Shown piece by piece: positions 44,090 to 51,316 of a DNA stretch of 64,000 bases (position 1 is the first letter of the stretch; each line of letters begins with the position of its first letter). The notes under the pieces were generated by a model, which was not told the origin of the DNA, did no database searches, and saw only the letters and a program-made list of their open reading frames with translations. Made by a program: the position numbers and the translations under genes. Source of the stretch: Mariniblastus sp964414815 (GTDB taxonomy: Bacteria > Planctomycetota > Planctomycetia > Pirellulales > Pirellulaceae); the NCBI GenBank assembly GCA_964414815.1, contig CAYPXY010000010.1, forward strand, positions 54,528 to 118,527. The letters run 5' to 3'.

Positions 44090-46780
44090 TCAGATGTTTT
44101 CTGCCGCTTGAACAAGCCCTTTGAGGGACATATTTTCCGAGACAAGGTCATGCGGGATCAGCGCATACTTCCACGGTTTCCCGCCATGCTTCAACGCGTA
44201 TGAGGTGGCATGTTCGCACCAATTGACGGCCGCGTCTTGTTTGGCAAGAACCTCGGTGCTGGTCAGTTCGGATGCCTTCTTGGGTTCGAGCATCAGGATC
44301 ACGTCGTCGGTTTCGGCCACGAAGTCTGGCAAGTATTCCTGTTGGTCGTGCCCAACCTTATAGAAGATTTGAAACTGGCCCTTTGCTGGCCGAAACCAAC
44401 GAATTGTGTCCCGGTCGAGAATGATCGCGAGTTTCCGTTCGGTGTCCGAATGAAACTTGGTCAGTCGGTACAGGGATCGCTCGAATCCGGAAAACAAAAA
44501 CTGGGCGATCTTCGATTTTTCGGCTGGCGGATGACGATAGTCCAGTACCGTGTCCTTCACATTGGCGGTGTAGGCGCTGGGGCGAAGTTCGGTAAAACCT
44601 TTGCTGACTTCCGCGTCGTAACCGGCCGATTCCTCCCAGAAATGGTCCATCATCTGCGAGTGAATTAAGGCAGCAATCGGCTTTTGATGAACCCGCAGCA
44701 CCTTCCGCACGTCCGGGTCGTGGTTGAGATAGCCTTTCAGGTGAGCCACCGTCTGCGTTGCCAGGTCGTAGAGAAGTTCGGCATGATCGTCGTAAGAAAT
44801 GTCGTCGAAGTCCACCAGCCCACCGACGACGTAATCCTCCAGTTGCTGCTCCTCGATTCCTCCGCGTCCAAGGCTGATACTTTCCTGCTCGCCCGTTAGC
44901 AATGTCTGGGCAACAAGTTCGTCCGATGGTACAGGATACCGCAACGATGTCAGGTTCAGCTTGAATGGCTTGAAACCGCTCTTCACTTCGTCCTTTGGCA
45001 CGACGATGATGCGAGGGATGTCAATCGTTCCCCAAACGACTTGTTCAGTCGTTTTGGCGACGACGGATGCCACCGCGTCGGCTTCTGAAAACAGTTCCCT
45101 TTGCTGCGGGCCAAGCCGTCGCTTCACTTCTGCGACCAGTTGCTCCTGAACCTCCTTTTTCTGGAGGGATGCCACGGTCGGAGACAGTTCGGTCTTGCTT
45201 TCAAAAGACCGGATGACATCGTAGGCGACCTTGGCCACTTGCTTTTCAGCTTCCGTGGCGAAGACGGGAGGCACTCCTGTCGATGGCGCGTCTCCGAGGA
45301 AGTACTCTTCCGGCGTTTCGACGACACCTAGTCGTTCCGCGACCGAGGAGACGGAAACCACCGTCTTTGTCTTCTGCTCAATCTGCGACGGGTCAAGCAC
45401 AATGTGTTGCAGGCGGATCGGAGAATCGGGCCGCTTGGCCTCGTCCACGATCTCCTGGAATTTGTCGTGAGCAATGATGTTCAGCCGGTCTACGGTGTTG
45501 ACGCCGGTACGTTTGCCGTACGGCAGCCGCAGGCCGCGCCCGATGCTTTGTTCGATCAGGATGCGGGCGTTTGCGGCTCGCAGCGGAACGATGGTGTAAA
45601 GGTTTGTCACGTCCCAGCCTTCTTTGAGCATGTTGACGTGAATCACGATTTCTGTCGGCTCCTCGGTGTGTTCCACCCGTAGGAGTCGCTCGATCATTTC
45701 GTCTTCGTCCTTGCCGGTCTTGCTGGAATCGACCTGAATCACCCGTTCCTTGTACCGCCCATCGAAAAACGTGTCGTCCTGGATGAGCTTCAGAAGTTCC
45801 CCCGCGTGCGTTGTGTCGCGGGCGATGATCAGTACGAACGGCTTAACAATCGGCTGGCCTGTTTGACGTGCGTAGGTTTCCAGTTCCACCTTGACCTGCT
45901 CGTGCAGGCGGACGCCGTCTTCGAGCTTAAGGCGTTCGATTTCCTCGCTCGACATGCCTGCCGGGTTGAAGTCTTTCCGCGTGACAACGGCAGGTTCCTT
46001 CACGAAACCATCGGCCATTGCCTTGGCCAGCGGATAATCGACCACCACATTCTTGAAGGGGATTGCGTCTTTGCTTGTCTCTACAAACGGAGTTGCCGTC
46101 AGTTCCAGCCCGAGAATCGGCTTGAGATCGTTGATCGCCCGCACACCGGCGCTGGCACGGTAGCGGTGCGATTCGTCCATCAGCAACACGAGATCGGCTT
46201 GTTGACTCAGATACTCGAAATAGCTCTGACCAATGTACTCCGAAAGGCGTCGCATTTTGAGTTGCTTGCCGCCTCGGACTTCACTGGCGATCTTCGAGAT
46301 GTTGAAGATATTGATCTTGCAGTCGTCGGGCCGGTCGAACAGCATCCTCGCTTGCGATTCGTAGTTGTCACCCGTGATGATGGCAGGCGGATTGGTGGCG
46401 AAATCCTGAATCCCCTGAAACACATACTTCGGGTGCGTCCGGTTGCTGAAGTCGGCAATCAGTTTGTTGTAAATGGTCAGGTTCGGAGCCAGCACGAAGA
46501 AGTTGCGGATGTTGTGCGCGATGTATAAATAACTGATAAACGCGCCCATGAGTCGTGTTTTGCCAACACCGGTTGCCAGTGCGAAGCAAACGGACGGAAA
46601 CTCTCGCTCGAAGTCGGTCACGCCGGGAAACTCGCTCTGAATAGCCGCCAGGGCCGAATCACGGTCCGCGTCCTTCGACGGCGGAGCGATTTCACAAATA
46701 CGGGCCAGAGTTTCGAGCGACTCCTTTTGCGGCGCACGCAGGCTCAATCGTCCGACGACGCTGTTTACGTGACGATTCAT
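44090..46780 (-). CDS. type III restriction enzyme, Res (helicase-nuclease) subunit
   Basis: 896 residues. Superfamily 2 helicase motifs: Walker A ATGVGKT (69-75), LLMDESHRYRA with DESH (202-205), LELTATPF and, for motif VI, EQSIGRGLRLPYGKRTG. Near the C-terminus, EYLPDFVAETDDVILMLEPK gives a PD...E-x-K nuclease core. It should cut DNA after ATP-dependent translocation, together with a Mod subunit. The start overlaps the yhcG-like stop as ATGA. The methyltransferase is two genes upstream, so mod and res are separated by a second nuclease gene, which is unusual for type III systems. Confidence 0.9.
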   Translation of the reverse strand: MNRHVNSVVGRLSLRAPQKESLETLARICEIAPPSKDADRDSALAAIQSEFPGVTDFEREFPSVCFALATGVGKTRLMGAFISYLYIAHNIRNFFVLAPNLTIYNKLIADFSNRTHPKYVFQGIQDFATNPPAIITGDNYESQARMLFDRPDDCKINIFNISKIASEVRGGKQLKMRRLSEYIGQSYFEYLSQQADLVLLMDESHRYRASAGVRAINDLKPILGLELTATPFVETSKDAIPFKNVVVDYPLAKAMADGFVKEPAVVTRKDFNPAGMSSEEIERLKLEDGVRLHEQVKVELETYARQTGQPIVKPFVLIIARDTTHAGELLKLIQDDTFFDGRYKERVIQVDSSKTGKDEDEMIERLLRVEHTEEPTEIVIHVNMLKEGWDVTNLYTIVPLRAANARILIEQSIGRGLRLPYGKRTGVNTVDRLNIIAHDKFQEIVDEAKRPDSPIRLQHIVLDPSQIEQKTKTVVSVSSVAERLGVVETPEEYFLGDAPSTGVPPVFATEAEKQVAKVAYDVIRSFESKTELSPTVASLQKKEVQEQLVAEVKRRLGPQQRELFSEADAVASVVAKTTEQVVWGTIDIPRIIVVPKDEVKSGFKPFKLNLTSLRYPVPSDELVAQTLLTGEQESISLGRGGIEEQQLEDYVVGGLVDFDDISYDDHAELLYDLATQTVAHLKGYLNHDPDVRKVLRVHQKPIAALIHSQMMDHFWEESAGYDAEVSKGFTELRPSAYTANVKDTVLDYRHPPAEKSKIAQFLFSGFERSLYRLTKFHSDTERKLAIILDRDTIRWFRPAKGQFQIFYKVGHDQQEYLPDFVAETDDVILMLEPKKASELTSTEVLAKQDAAVNWCEHATSYALKHGGKPWKYALIPHDLVSENMSLKGLVQAAENI

Positions 46781-47988
46781 TCATCACCCCCTTTGCGACG
46801 CTTTGGCAGCATCGATCGTCGCGCGCTCTCAACTGTCGACCGCAATTCGGCTTCGGTTGGCAAGCATTGCTGATAACGACTGGCGAAAATCTGCTTCTTC
46901 TGATCAGGCCCCAGCGTGTACTTGATGACGGTGTCGTTTTTGTCGGAGCACAGAATCAAGCCCAACGTCGGTTGATCCCCTTCGGTTCGCATCTCCTGGT
47001 CGTAGTAATTGACGTACAACTGAAGCTGCCCAAGATCCTGATGCGTCAGCTTGCCGGTCTTCAGGTCGATCAAGACAAAGCATTTGAGAACCGTGTGATA
47101 GAAGACGAGATCAATATAAAAATGATCCCCTTCGAGCGTCAGCCGCTGCTGCCGGGCGACGAACGCGAACCCTTTGCCAAGCTCCAGCAAGAAGGCTTGC
47201 AGATTATCGATCAGCGCCGTTTCCAAATCGGTTTCCGACAGCTTCGGCGATTCCGGCAAGCCGAGAAATTCGATCACGAACGGGTCTTTGAATACATCCG
47301 CCGGAGTCTGGATTTCCTGCCCCTTCTTCGCCAGATTTTTTACTCCCTTTTTGTCACGACTGAGGGCGAGCCGTTCGTAGAGCAGACTATTGATTTGGCG
47401 TTCCAGCTCGCGTGCAGTCCAGTGGTTCTCCGTCGCTTCGATTTCGTAAAATGCGCGGGCCTCGGGCTTATCGACTCGCAGCAGCGTCCGGTAGTGCGTC
47501 CACGACAGATTGGGGTGGAGTTGGCCCGGTTCCCAAGATTCTCTACGCGATACGTAGAGAATTTCGGATTCGCCACGCGCTGCGTGTTGTTTTTGACCTG
47601 ATTTCCCTTCGGGCAATTGGCCACGCACTGCGTGGCCAATCTCCGAATCTAATTTGTCACGCGCTGCGTGACTAATTCCTGAGGAATCGAGAAGATCTGG
47701 GTAGGTGAAGTAAAACTGCCGAATGTACTTCAGGCTTTGCAAGGAATACCCCTTGAATCCATCCGACTGAAGTTGCTTCACCAAGGTCTTCAGCAGCGCT
47801 TCCCCGTACCCAGCTCGCCTCTTCCCCTGCTGTTCCTCTTCCACGATCTCGCGGCCAACCAGCCAGTTGGACACAACTTGCGTCGTGTTCACCGTTCGGG
47901 CGACGTTGGCGCGGGCAGATTCCAGAATCTCCCGAATACGATGGTAGATCGGTTCTGGCTTCGAGATTTCCCGTTTCTTTTTACTCAT
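46777..47988 (-). CDS. YhcG/DUF1016 family PD-(D/E)XK nuclease
   Basis: About 403 residues. The N-terminal DUF1016 helical domain (VVSNWLVGREIVEEEQQGKR, YSLQSLKYIRQFYFTYPDL) is followed after an insert by the LSWTHYRTLLRVDKPEARAF motif and the nuclease domain, with Asp293 (YIDLVFYH), Asp308 and Lys310 (LIDLKTGK) and QLQLYVNYYD. The ATG at 47988 overlaps the methyltransferase stop as ATGA; a longer frame upstream lies inside that gene. Residues about 104-156 hold HAARD, HAVRG, HAARG and VSRRE repeats encoded by palindromes (47539-47672). These proteins are common beside restriction systems and are thought to be nucleases; how this one acts is unknown. Confidence 0.88.
   Translation of the reverse strand: MSKKKREISKPEPIYHRIREILESARANVARTVNTTQVVSNWLVGREIVEEEQQGKRRAGYGEALLKTLVKQLQSDGFKGYSLQSLKYIRQFYFTYPDLLDSSGISHAARDKLDSEIGHAVRGQLPEGKSGQKQHAARGESEILYVSRRESWEPGQLHPNLSWTHYRTLLRVDKPEARAFYEIEATENHWTARELERQINSLLYERLALSRDKKGVKNLAKKGQEIQTPADVFKDPFVIEFLGLPESPKLSETDLETALIDNLQAFLLELGKGFAFVARQQRLTLEGDHFYIDLVFYHTVLKCFVLIDLKTGKLTHQDLGQLQLYVNYYDQEMRTEGDQPTLGLILCSDKNDTVIKYTLGPDQKKQIFASRYQQCLPTEAELRSTVESARRSMLPKRRKGGDE
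47539..47672. repeat. cluster of palindromic units inserted in frame in the yhcG-like gene
   Basis: Four palindromes in 134 bases: TTCTCTACG...CGTAGAGAA (47539-47561), CACGC-GCT-GCGTG (47574-47586), a 12-base-arm near-perfect palindrome around CCACGCACTGCGTGG (47616-47640) and GTCACGC-GCT-GCGTGAC (47656-47672). Three share the CACGC(G/A)CTGCGTG core. The insertion keeps the reading frame. Confidence 0.85.
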
Positions 47989-49604
47989 GCGTCGCCCCCT
48001 TCCAGGTCGAACAGGGTCGTTCGGGGTTTCCTGGGCGGTTTGGGCAGGTTTTCCACTTTCAGCGAGTAATCGTCGTGACCCCACTCGCACTTGCCGAGCA
48101 CGGCTTTAGGGATTTTCTTCACGGTCAGATTCGGCCAGCGGTCAGCTTTGCCCCGGAACGCGCTGCACAGCACCAGCAGCGACCGCCCATCGCCCACTTC
48201 TTCGGAGAGTTGATTCAGTTGCGCGATACTGAGGGTCTGAGTGGTACAATAGAGGAAGTCAGTCTCCGTACTGCGGCCCTGCATCCAAAAGATGCTATCC
48301 GATGGTTCATAGCGAAACCCTTCCAGCTTACAGAGGGCCTCGGCGAGCATAGCGGGGTTGTATTCTTTGCTAATGACCCAATTGTCCCACTTGTCTTTTT
48401 CCAGCAAGCTCGGCGCAAGTTTGAAATAGCGAAAGCCACCGCCGCCTTTCCAACCGCTCGCCTCTGTGACGCCGCCGGGGTCTTGTCCATCGATAACCTT
48501 TTTCAAACGCGGGATGATATGCGTATGGCAATGTTCGCCAAGCTCCACCATGATCCACCGCCGTCCCATCTTGTGCGCCACTGCGCCCGTCGTGCCAGAA
48601 CCCGCGAAGGAGTCGAGAACGAGGTCGCCGGGATTGGTGGCGATAGTTAGGATGCGATGAAGTAGACGTTCGGGCTTGGGCGTTCCGAACGGTTCGTCAT
48701 TTGGAAACAATTCCAGAATGTGCTTTTTTGCCTGTTCGTTGTCGCCTGACTCGCTAGCTTCCCACCATGTCATGGGCACAAGGCCATCTTCCTCACCTTT
48801 GTATTGTTTGATTCGAGGCCGTCCACCGCCACCCTTTGGAAAATAAACTCGGCCGTCTTGTAAGTATCGCTGATAGACAGGCTCAGTTGCCCCCCAGCAT
48901 CTTCCTTTGGGCGGTTGCAGGACAACCCCGGTCGGAGTGGTAATGTCATACATTTGATTGGGGCGATAGCCCTGCGCACTGAAAGGAATTGAACGCCACA
49001 CTCCGCGCGGGTCATTGTCCGGGTTCGAATATCCCTCATCATTAGCGGGGAGTTTGTTTCGTACATTCTTCCAGTTAACTGCGCCGCATTTAGCGTAGAT
49101 AAGGATGTCGTCATGAGAAGACCCGATGGCCGCCCTGTTCTCACGAGACGTTCGCTTTTGCCAAACGATGTTTGCGACAAAGTTGCGCCGCCCGCACACC
49201 TCATCGCAAAGCACTTTCAAGTAGTGGCCTTCGATGTCATCGATATTCAGCCAAAGTGATCCCTTGTCGTCCAACAGCGTCCACAGCAACTCCAGTCGAT
49301 CGCGCATCAGCGAGAGCCAAAGCGAGTGTTCTACACCGTCATCATAATGCGTGAAGGCAGAGCCCGTGTTATACGGTGGGTCGATGTAGATGCACTTCAC
49401 CTTACCTGTGAACTCGGCTTCGAGGGCCTTGAGTGCCAGTAGGTTGTCCCCAAAAATCAGTCGGTTGTCGAAGATGTCATTGTTGGTCACACGGGCAGCA
49501 GCGACATGCGAGCGGGCAGGGTCTTCGAGGAGAATGCGCGGCTCCAGCTTGGGCCGCACCTCCTTGCCGATCCAAGTGAGTTCGAGCTTTTGTTTCCGTG
49601 TCAT
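47985..49604 (-). CDS. type III-like DNA methyltransferase (Mod), beta class
   Basis: 539 residues. The catalytic DPPY is at 75-78 (CIYIDPPYNTGSAF) and the AdoMet-binding loop follows at 331-339 (LDSFAGSGTTGAVAHKMG). The order DPPY then FxGxG defines the beta class used by type III Mod subunits, which methylate adenine N6. Between them lies a variable target-recognition region (about 150-300). The last 100 residues contain SDSIFWMQGRSTETDFLYCT, which I cannot assign. The ATG overlaps the DarG-like gene stop (ATGA, 49601-49604) and its own stop overlaps the yhcG-like start, so it is translationally coupled on both sides. Confidence 0.92.
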   Translation of the reverse strand: MTRKQKLELTWIGKEVRPKLEPRILLEDPARSHVAAARVTNNDIFDNRLIFGDNLLALKALEAEFTGKVKCIYIDPPYNTGSAFTHYDDGVEHSLWLSLMRDRLELLWTLLDDKGSLWLNIDDIEGHYLKVLCDEVCGRRNFVANIVWQKRTSRENRAAIGSSHDDILIYAKCGAVNWKNVRNKLPANDEGYSNPDNDPRGVWRSIPFSAQGYRPNQMYDITTPTGVVLQPPKGRCWGATEPVYQRYLQDGRVYFPKGGGGRPRIKQYKGEEDGLVPMTWWEASESGDNEQAKKHILELFPNDEPFGTPKPERLLHRILTIATNPGDLVLDSFAGSGTTGAVAHKMGRRWIMVELGEHCHTHIIPRLKKVIDGQDPGGVTEASGWKGGGGFRYFKLAPSLLEKDKWDNWVISKEYNPAMLAEALCKLEGFRYEPSDSIFWMQGRSTETDFLYCTTQTLSIAQLNQLSEEVGDGRSLLVLCSAFRGKADRWPNLTVKKIPKAVLGKCEWGHDDYSLKVENLPKPPRKPRTTLFDLEGGDA

Positions 49605-50659
49605 GACTCCCGCATTTCCGTTGATTCAAGCCATCCTTGTGATCTCAAGCGGTCTTCAGCAATAGCAAGCTGCCGTAGTGTGAATTGTCGTTTGCGGGCG
49701 TTCCAGTCATAGACCTGGCGCGCCACACTATCGTGCTGGCCCGCACCTTCGCGGGTCATCACCCAATGCACGGTGGCGAGCAATTCCAGACCGTAGGGCG
49801 ATTCAAAACCATCGACCAAGCGAGTGACTCGCTCAAAACGAGCACGGCTGGTTTTGTGCCGACCGAGGAAACTCTTGGCTTCATCGACTGCACCTGGTAC
49901 GAGGGATAGGGGTTTGTCTGGCGTGTCACCACCGTCGGCGTAACCGGCGATAAGATGGCCTTCGATGGCATTGAGCACGTGGCGCAGGTTTTCCGCGTAT
50001 GGGCCGTAGGGAGCTTTAACGTACTCAAGACGCAGCGGCTCTCCGGCTTCCTGCATGAAATACATGAGCTTATGAACTTCCAGCAGAGTGACGAAAGGGT
50101 CAAGCAGTCCTCCGAGGTAGCGATACATGAGTTCCACTAAGGCAGCACGTCCCGCCGTCATCTTGGGAACTTCACGGACGTGGGCCATCGTATTGCTGGC
50201 AGGTGCACCATTGGGTTCATACACGAGTACTTTCACGTCCACAAGTTCCGCCAGGGCACGCTCGATGCGTGGGCGCACAGCGCTCCAATCCAAACCGCCC
50301 AATCCTGCACCGAGTGGCGGAATCGCAATCGAGCGGATGCCCTTGTCGCGGATGACCTTGACCAGATCGGCGAGGCCCGATTCGATGTCCTCGATGCGGC
50401 TCTTGCCGCGCCAGTGCCGCTTGGTGGGGAAGTTGATAATGAAACGCGGCGGCGCGAGTTGGCCTGTTTCATAAACAAACATCCGGCCCGGCTGCACGGC
50501 ATCGTGGTTGCACGCGGCTTCGTATGCCTTGAAGTTCTCGGGGAAGGCGTTCTTGAATTGCAGGGCGATTCCTCGACCCATCACACCGACACAATTAACG
50601 GTGTTAACGAGGGCATCCGCCTCGCTCTTGAGGATATCGCCGGTTGTGAATTCTATCAT
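49601..50659 (-). CDS. darG: DarG-like antitoxin: macrodomain plus C-terminal inhibitor domain
   Basis: 352 residues. The macrodomain at 1-155 has IEFTTGDILKSEADALVNTV and CVGVMGRGIALQFKNAFPEN, an ADP-ribose-binding fold, PPLGAGLGGLDW and the NFPTKRHWRGKS loop, whose Lys80 matches the DarG residue I recall as essential for removing ADP-ribose from DNA. Residues about 180-350 match the C-terminal DarG domain that binds DarT directly (LLEVHKLMYFMQEAGEPLRL, YGLELLATVHWVM). GAGGAG sits 7 bases before the ATG. It follows the toxin by 18 bases and its stop overlaps the methyltransferase start. Confidence 0.9.
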   Translation of the reverse strand: MIEFTTGDILKSEADALVNTVNCVGVMGRGIALQFKNAFPENFKAYEAACNHDAVQPGRMFVYETGQLAPPRFIINFPTKRHWRGKSRIEDIESGLADLVKVIRDKGIRSIAIPPLGAGLGGLDWSAVRPRIERALAELVDVKVLVYEPNGAPASNTMAHVREVPKMTAGRAALVELMYRYLGGLLDPFVTLLEVHKLMYFMQEAGEPLRLEYVKAPYGPYAENLRHVLNAIEGHLIAGYADGGDTPDKPLSLVPGAVDEAKSFLGRHKTSRARFERVTRLVDGFESPYGLELLATVHWVMTREGAGQHDSVARQVYDWNARKRQFTLRQLAIAEDRLRSQGWLESTEMRES

Positions 50660-50677
50660 ATCTTTGCTCCTCTCATA

Positions 50678-51316
50678 TCAATAATACCAGTCCGGCAGGA
50701 CTTCGACCGTAGGCCGGTGCGTGTGCCCCCTAAGAGTATTGCTCACCTGCCGTCCCACGTTGGCCGACTGAACGCCGATGCGTTCGACCAATCGCCATGG
50801 AAAGCGATGTTCCAGCAGGAATTCGGCCTGCTTACCTTCCTTGTAGGCCCGCCAATCACGGGCTTGCACAGCAGTCCAGTTGATCTCGTCAAGACGCGCG
50901 AGATCGCTGCGATCCTCGAAGTAGTAGGCACCAGCGTTCGATAGCGTGAACGCCCAGCGTGCAGGTTGGGATTTGGCCCACGCGACAACGGTTTGCAGAT
51001 CAGCTTCGAAATGCAGTATCGGTACTTGCCCGCCTTTGTAGTCCAGTTCCGGATGGTTGCCCTGATGGAGTAGGTAAAGCATCATCGAACGTGGGCAGAA
51101 ATAGAACGGCACGCAGTCGCCAACATGCAAGTCAGGGTGGCTGCTCAGGCGCAGCTCGTTCAATCGCCGCTGCTTGATATTGTTCATGCCAATAGTCGTA
51201 CCCGCAGGCGCACGTTGAATGATCTCCGCGTCGCACCACAGGAAGTCGTCGGCCAAGATGGAGGGGAGACGATCAACATGAGCAATATGATATACTTTGA
51301 TGGGGTTGGGAATCAT
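50678..51316 (-). CDS. darT: DarT-like DNA ADP-ribosyltransferase toxin (DUF4433)
   Basis: 212 residues, the normal length. The N-terminal NAD+-binding part reads VYHIAHVDRLPSILADDFLW, followed by TIGMNNIKQRRLNELRLSSH, whose Arg is conserved, and HVGDCVPFYFCPRSMMLYLL. The catalytic Glu is Glu165 in EGKQAEFLLEHRFPW. DarT enzymes attach ADP-ribose to single-stranded DNA bases and block replication; phage defence by DarTG is established. The ATG at 51316 has GGAGG 5 bases upstream and overlaps the helicase stop (ATGA); a GTG 4 codons earlier is a less likely start. All key residues seen are intact. Confidence 0.92.
   Translation of the reverse strand: MIPNPIKVYHIAHVDRLPSILADDFLWCDAEIIQRAPAGTTIGMNNIKQRRLNELRLSSHPDLHVGDCVPFYFCPRSMMLYLLHQGNHPELDYKGGQVPILHFEADLQTVVAWAKSQPARWAFTLSNAGAYYFEDRSDLARLDEINWTAVQARDWRAYKEGKQAEFLLEHRFPWRLVERIGVQSANVGRQVSNTLRGHTHRPTVEVLPDWYY

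Noticed and set aside
47539..47672. possible CRISPR array
   Set aside because: The repeats are short palindromes with unequal spacing inside a coding frame, with no Cas genes and no constant-length spacers.
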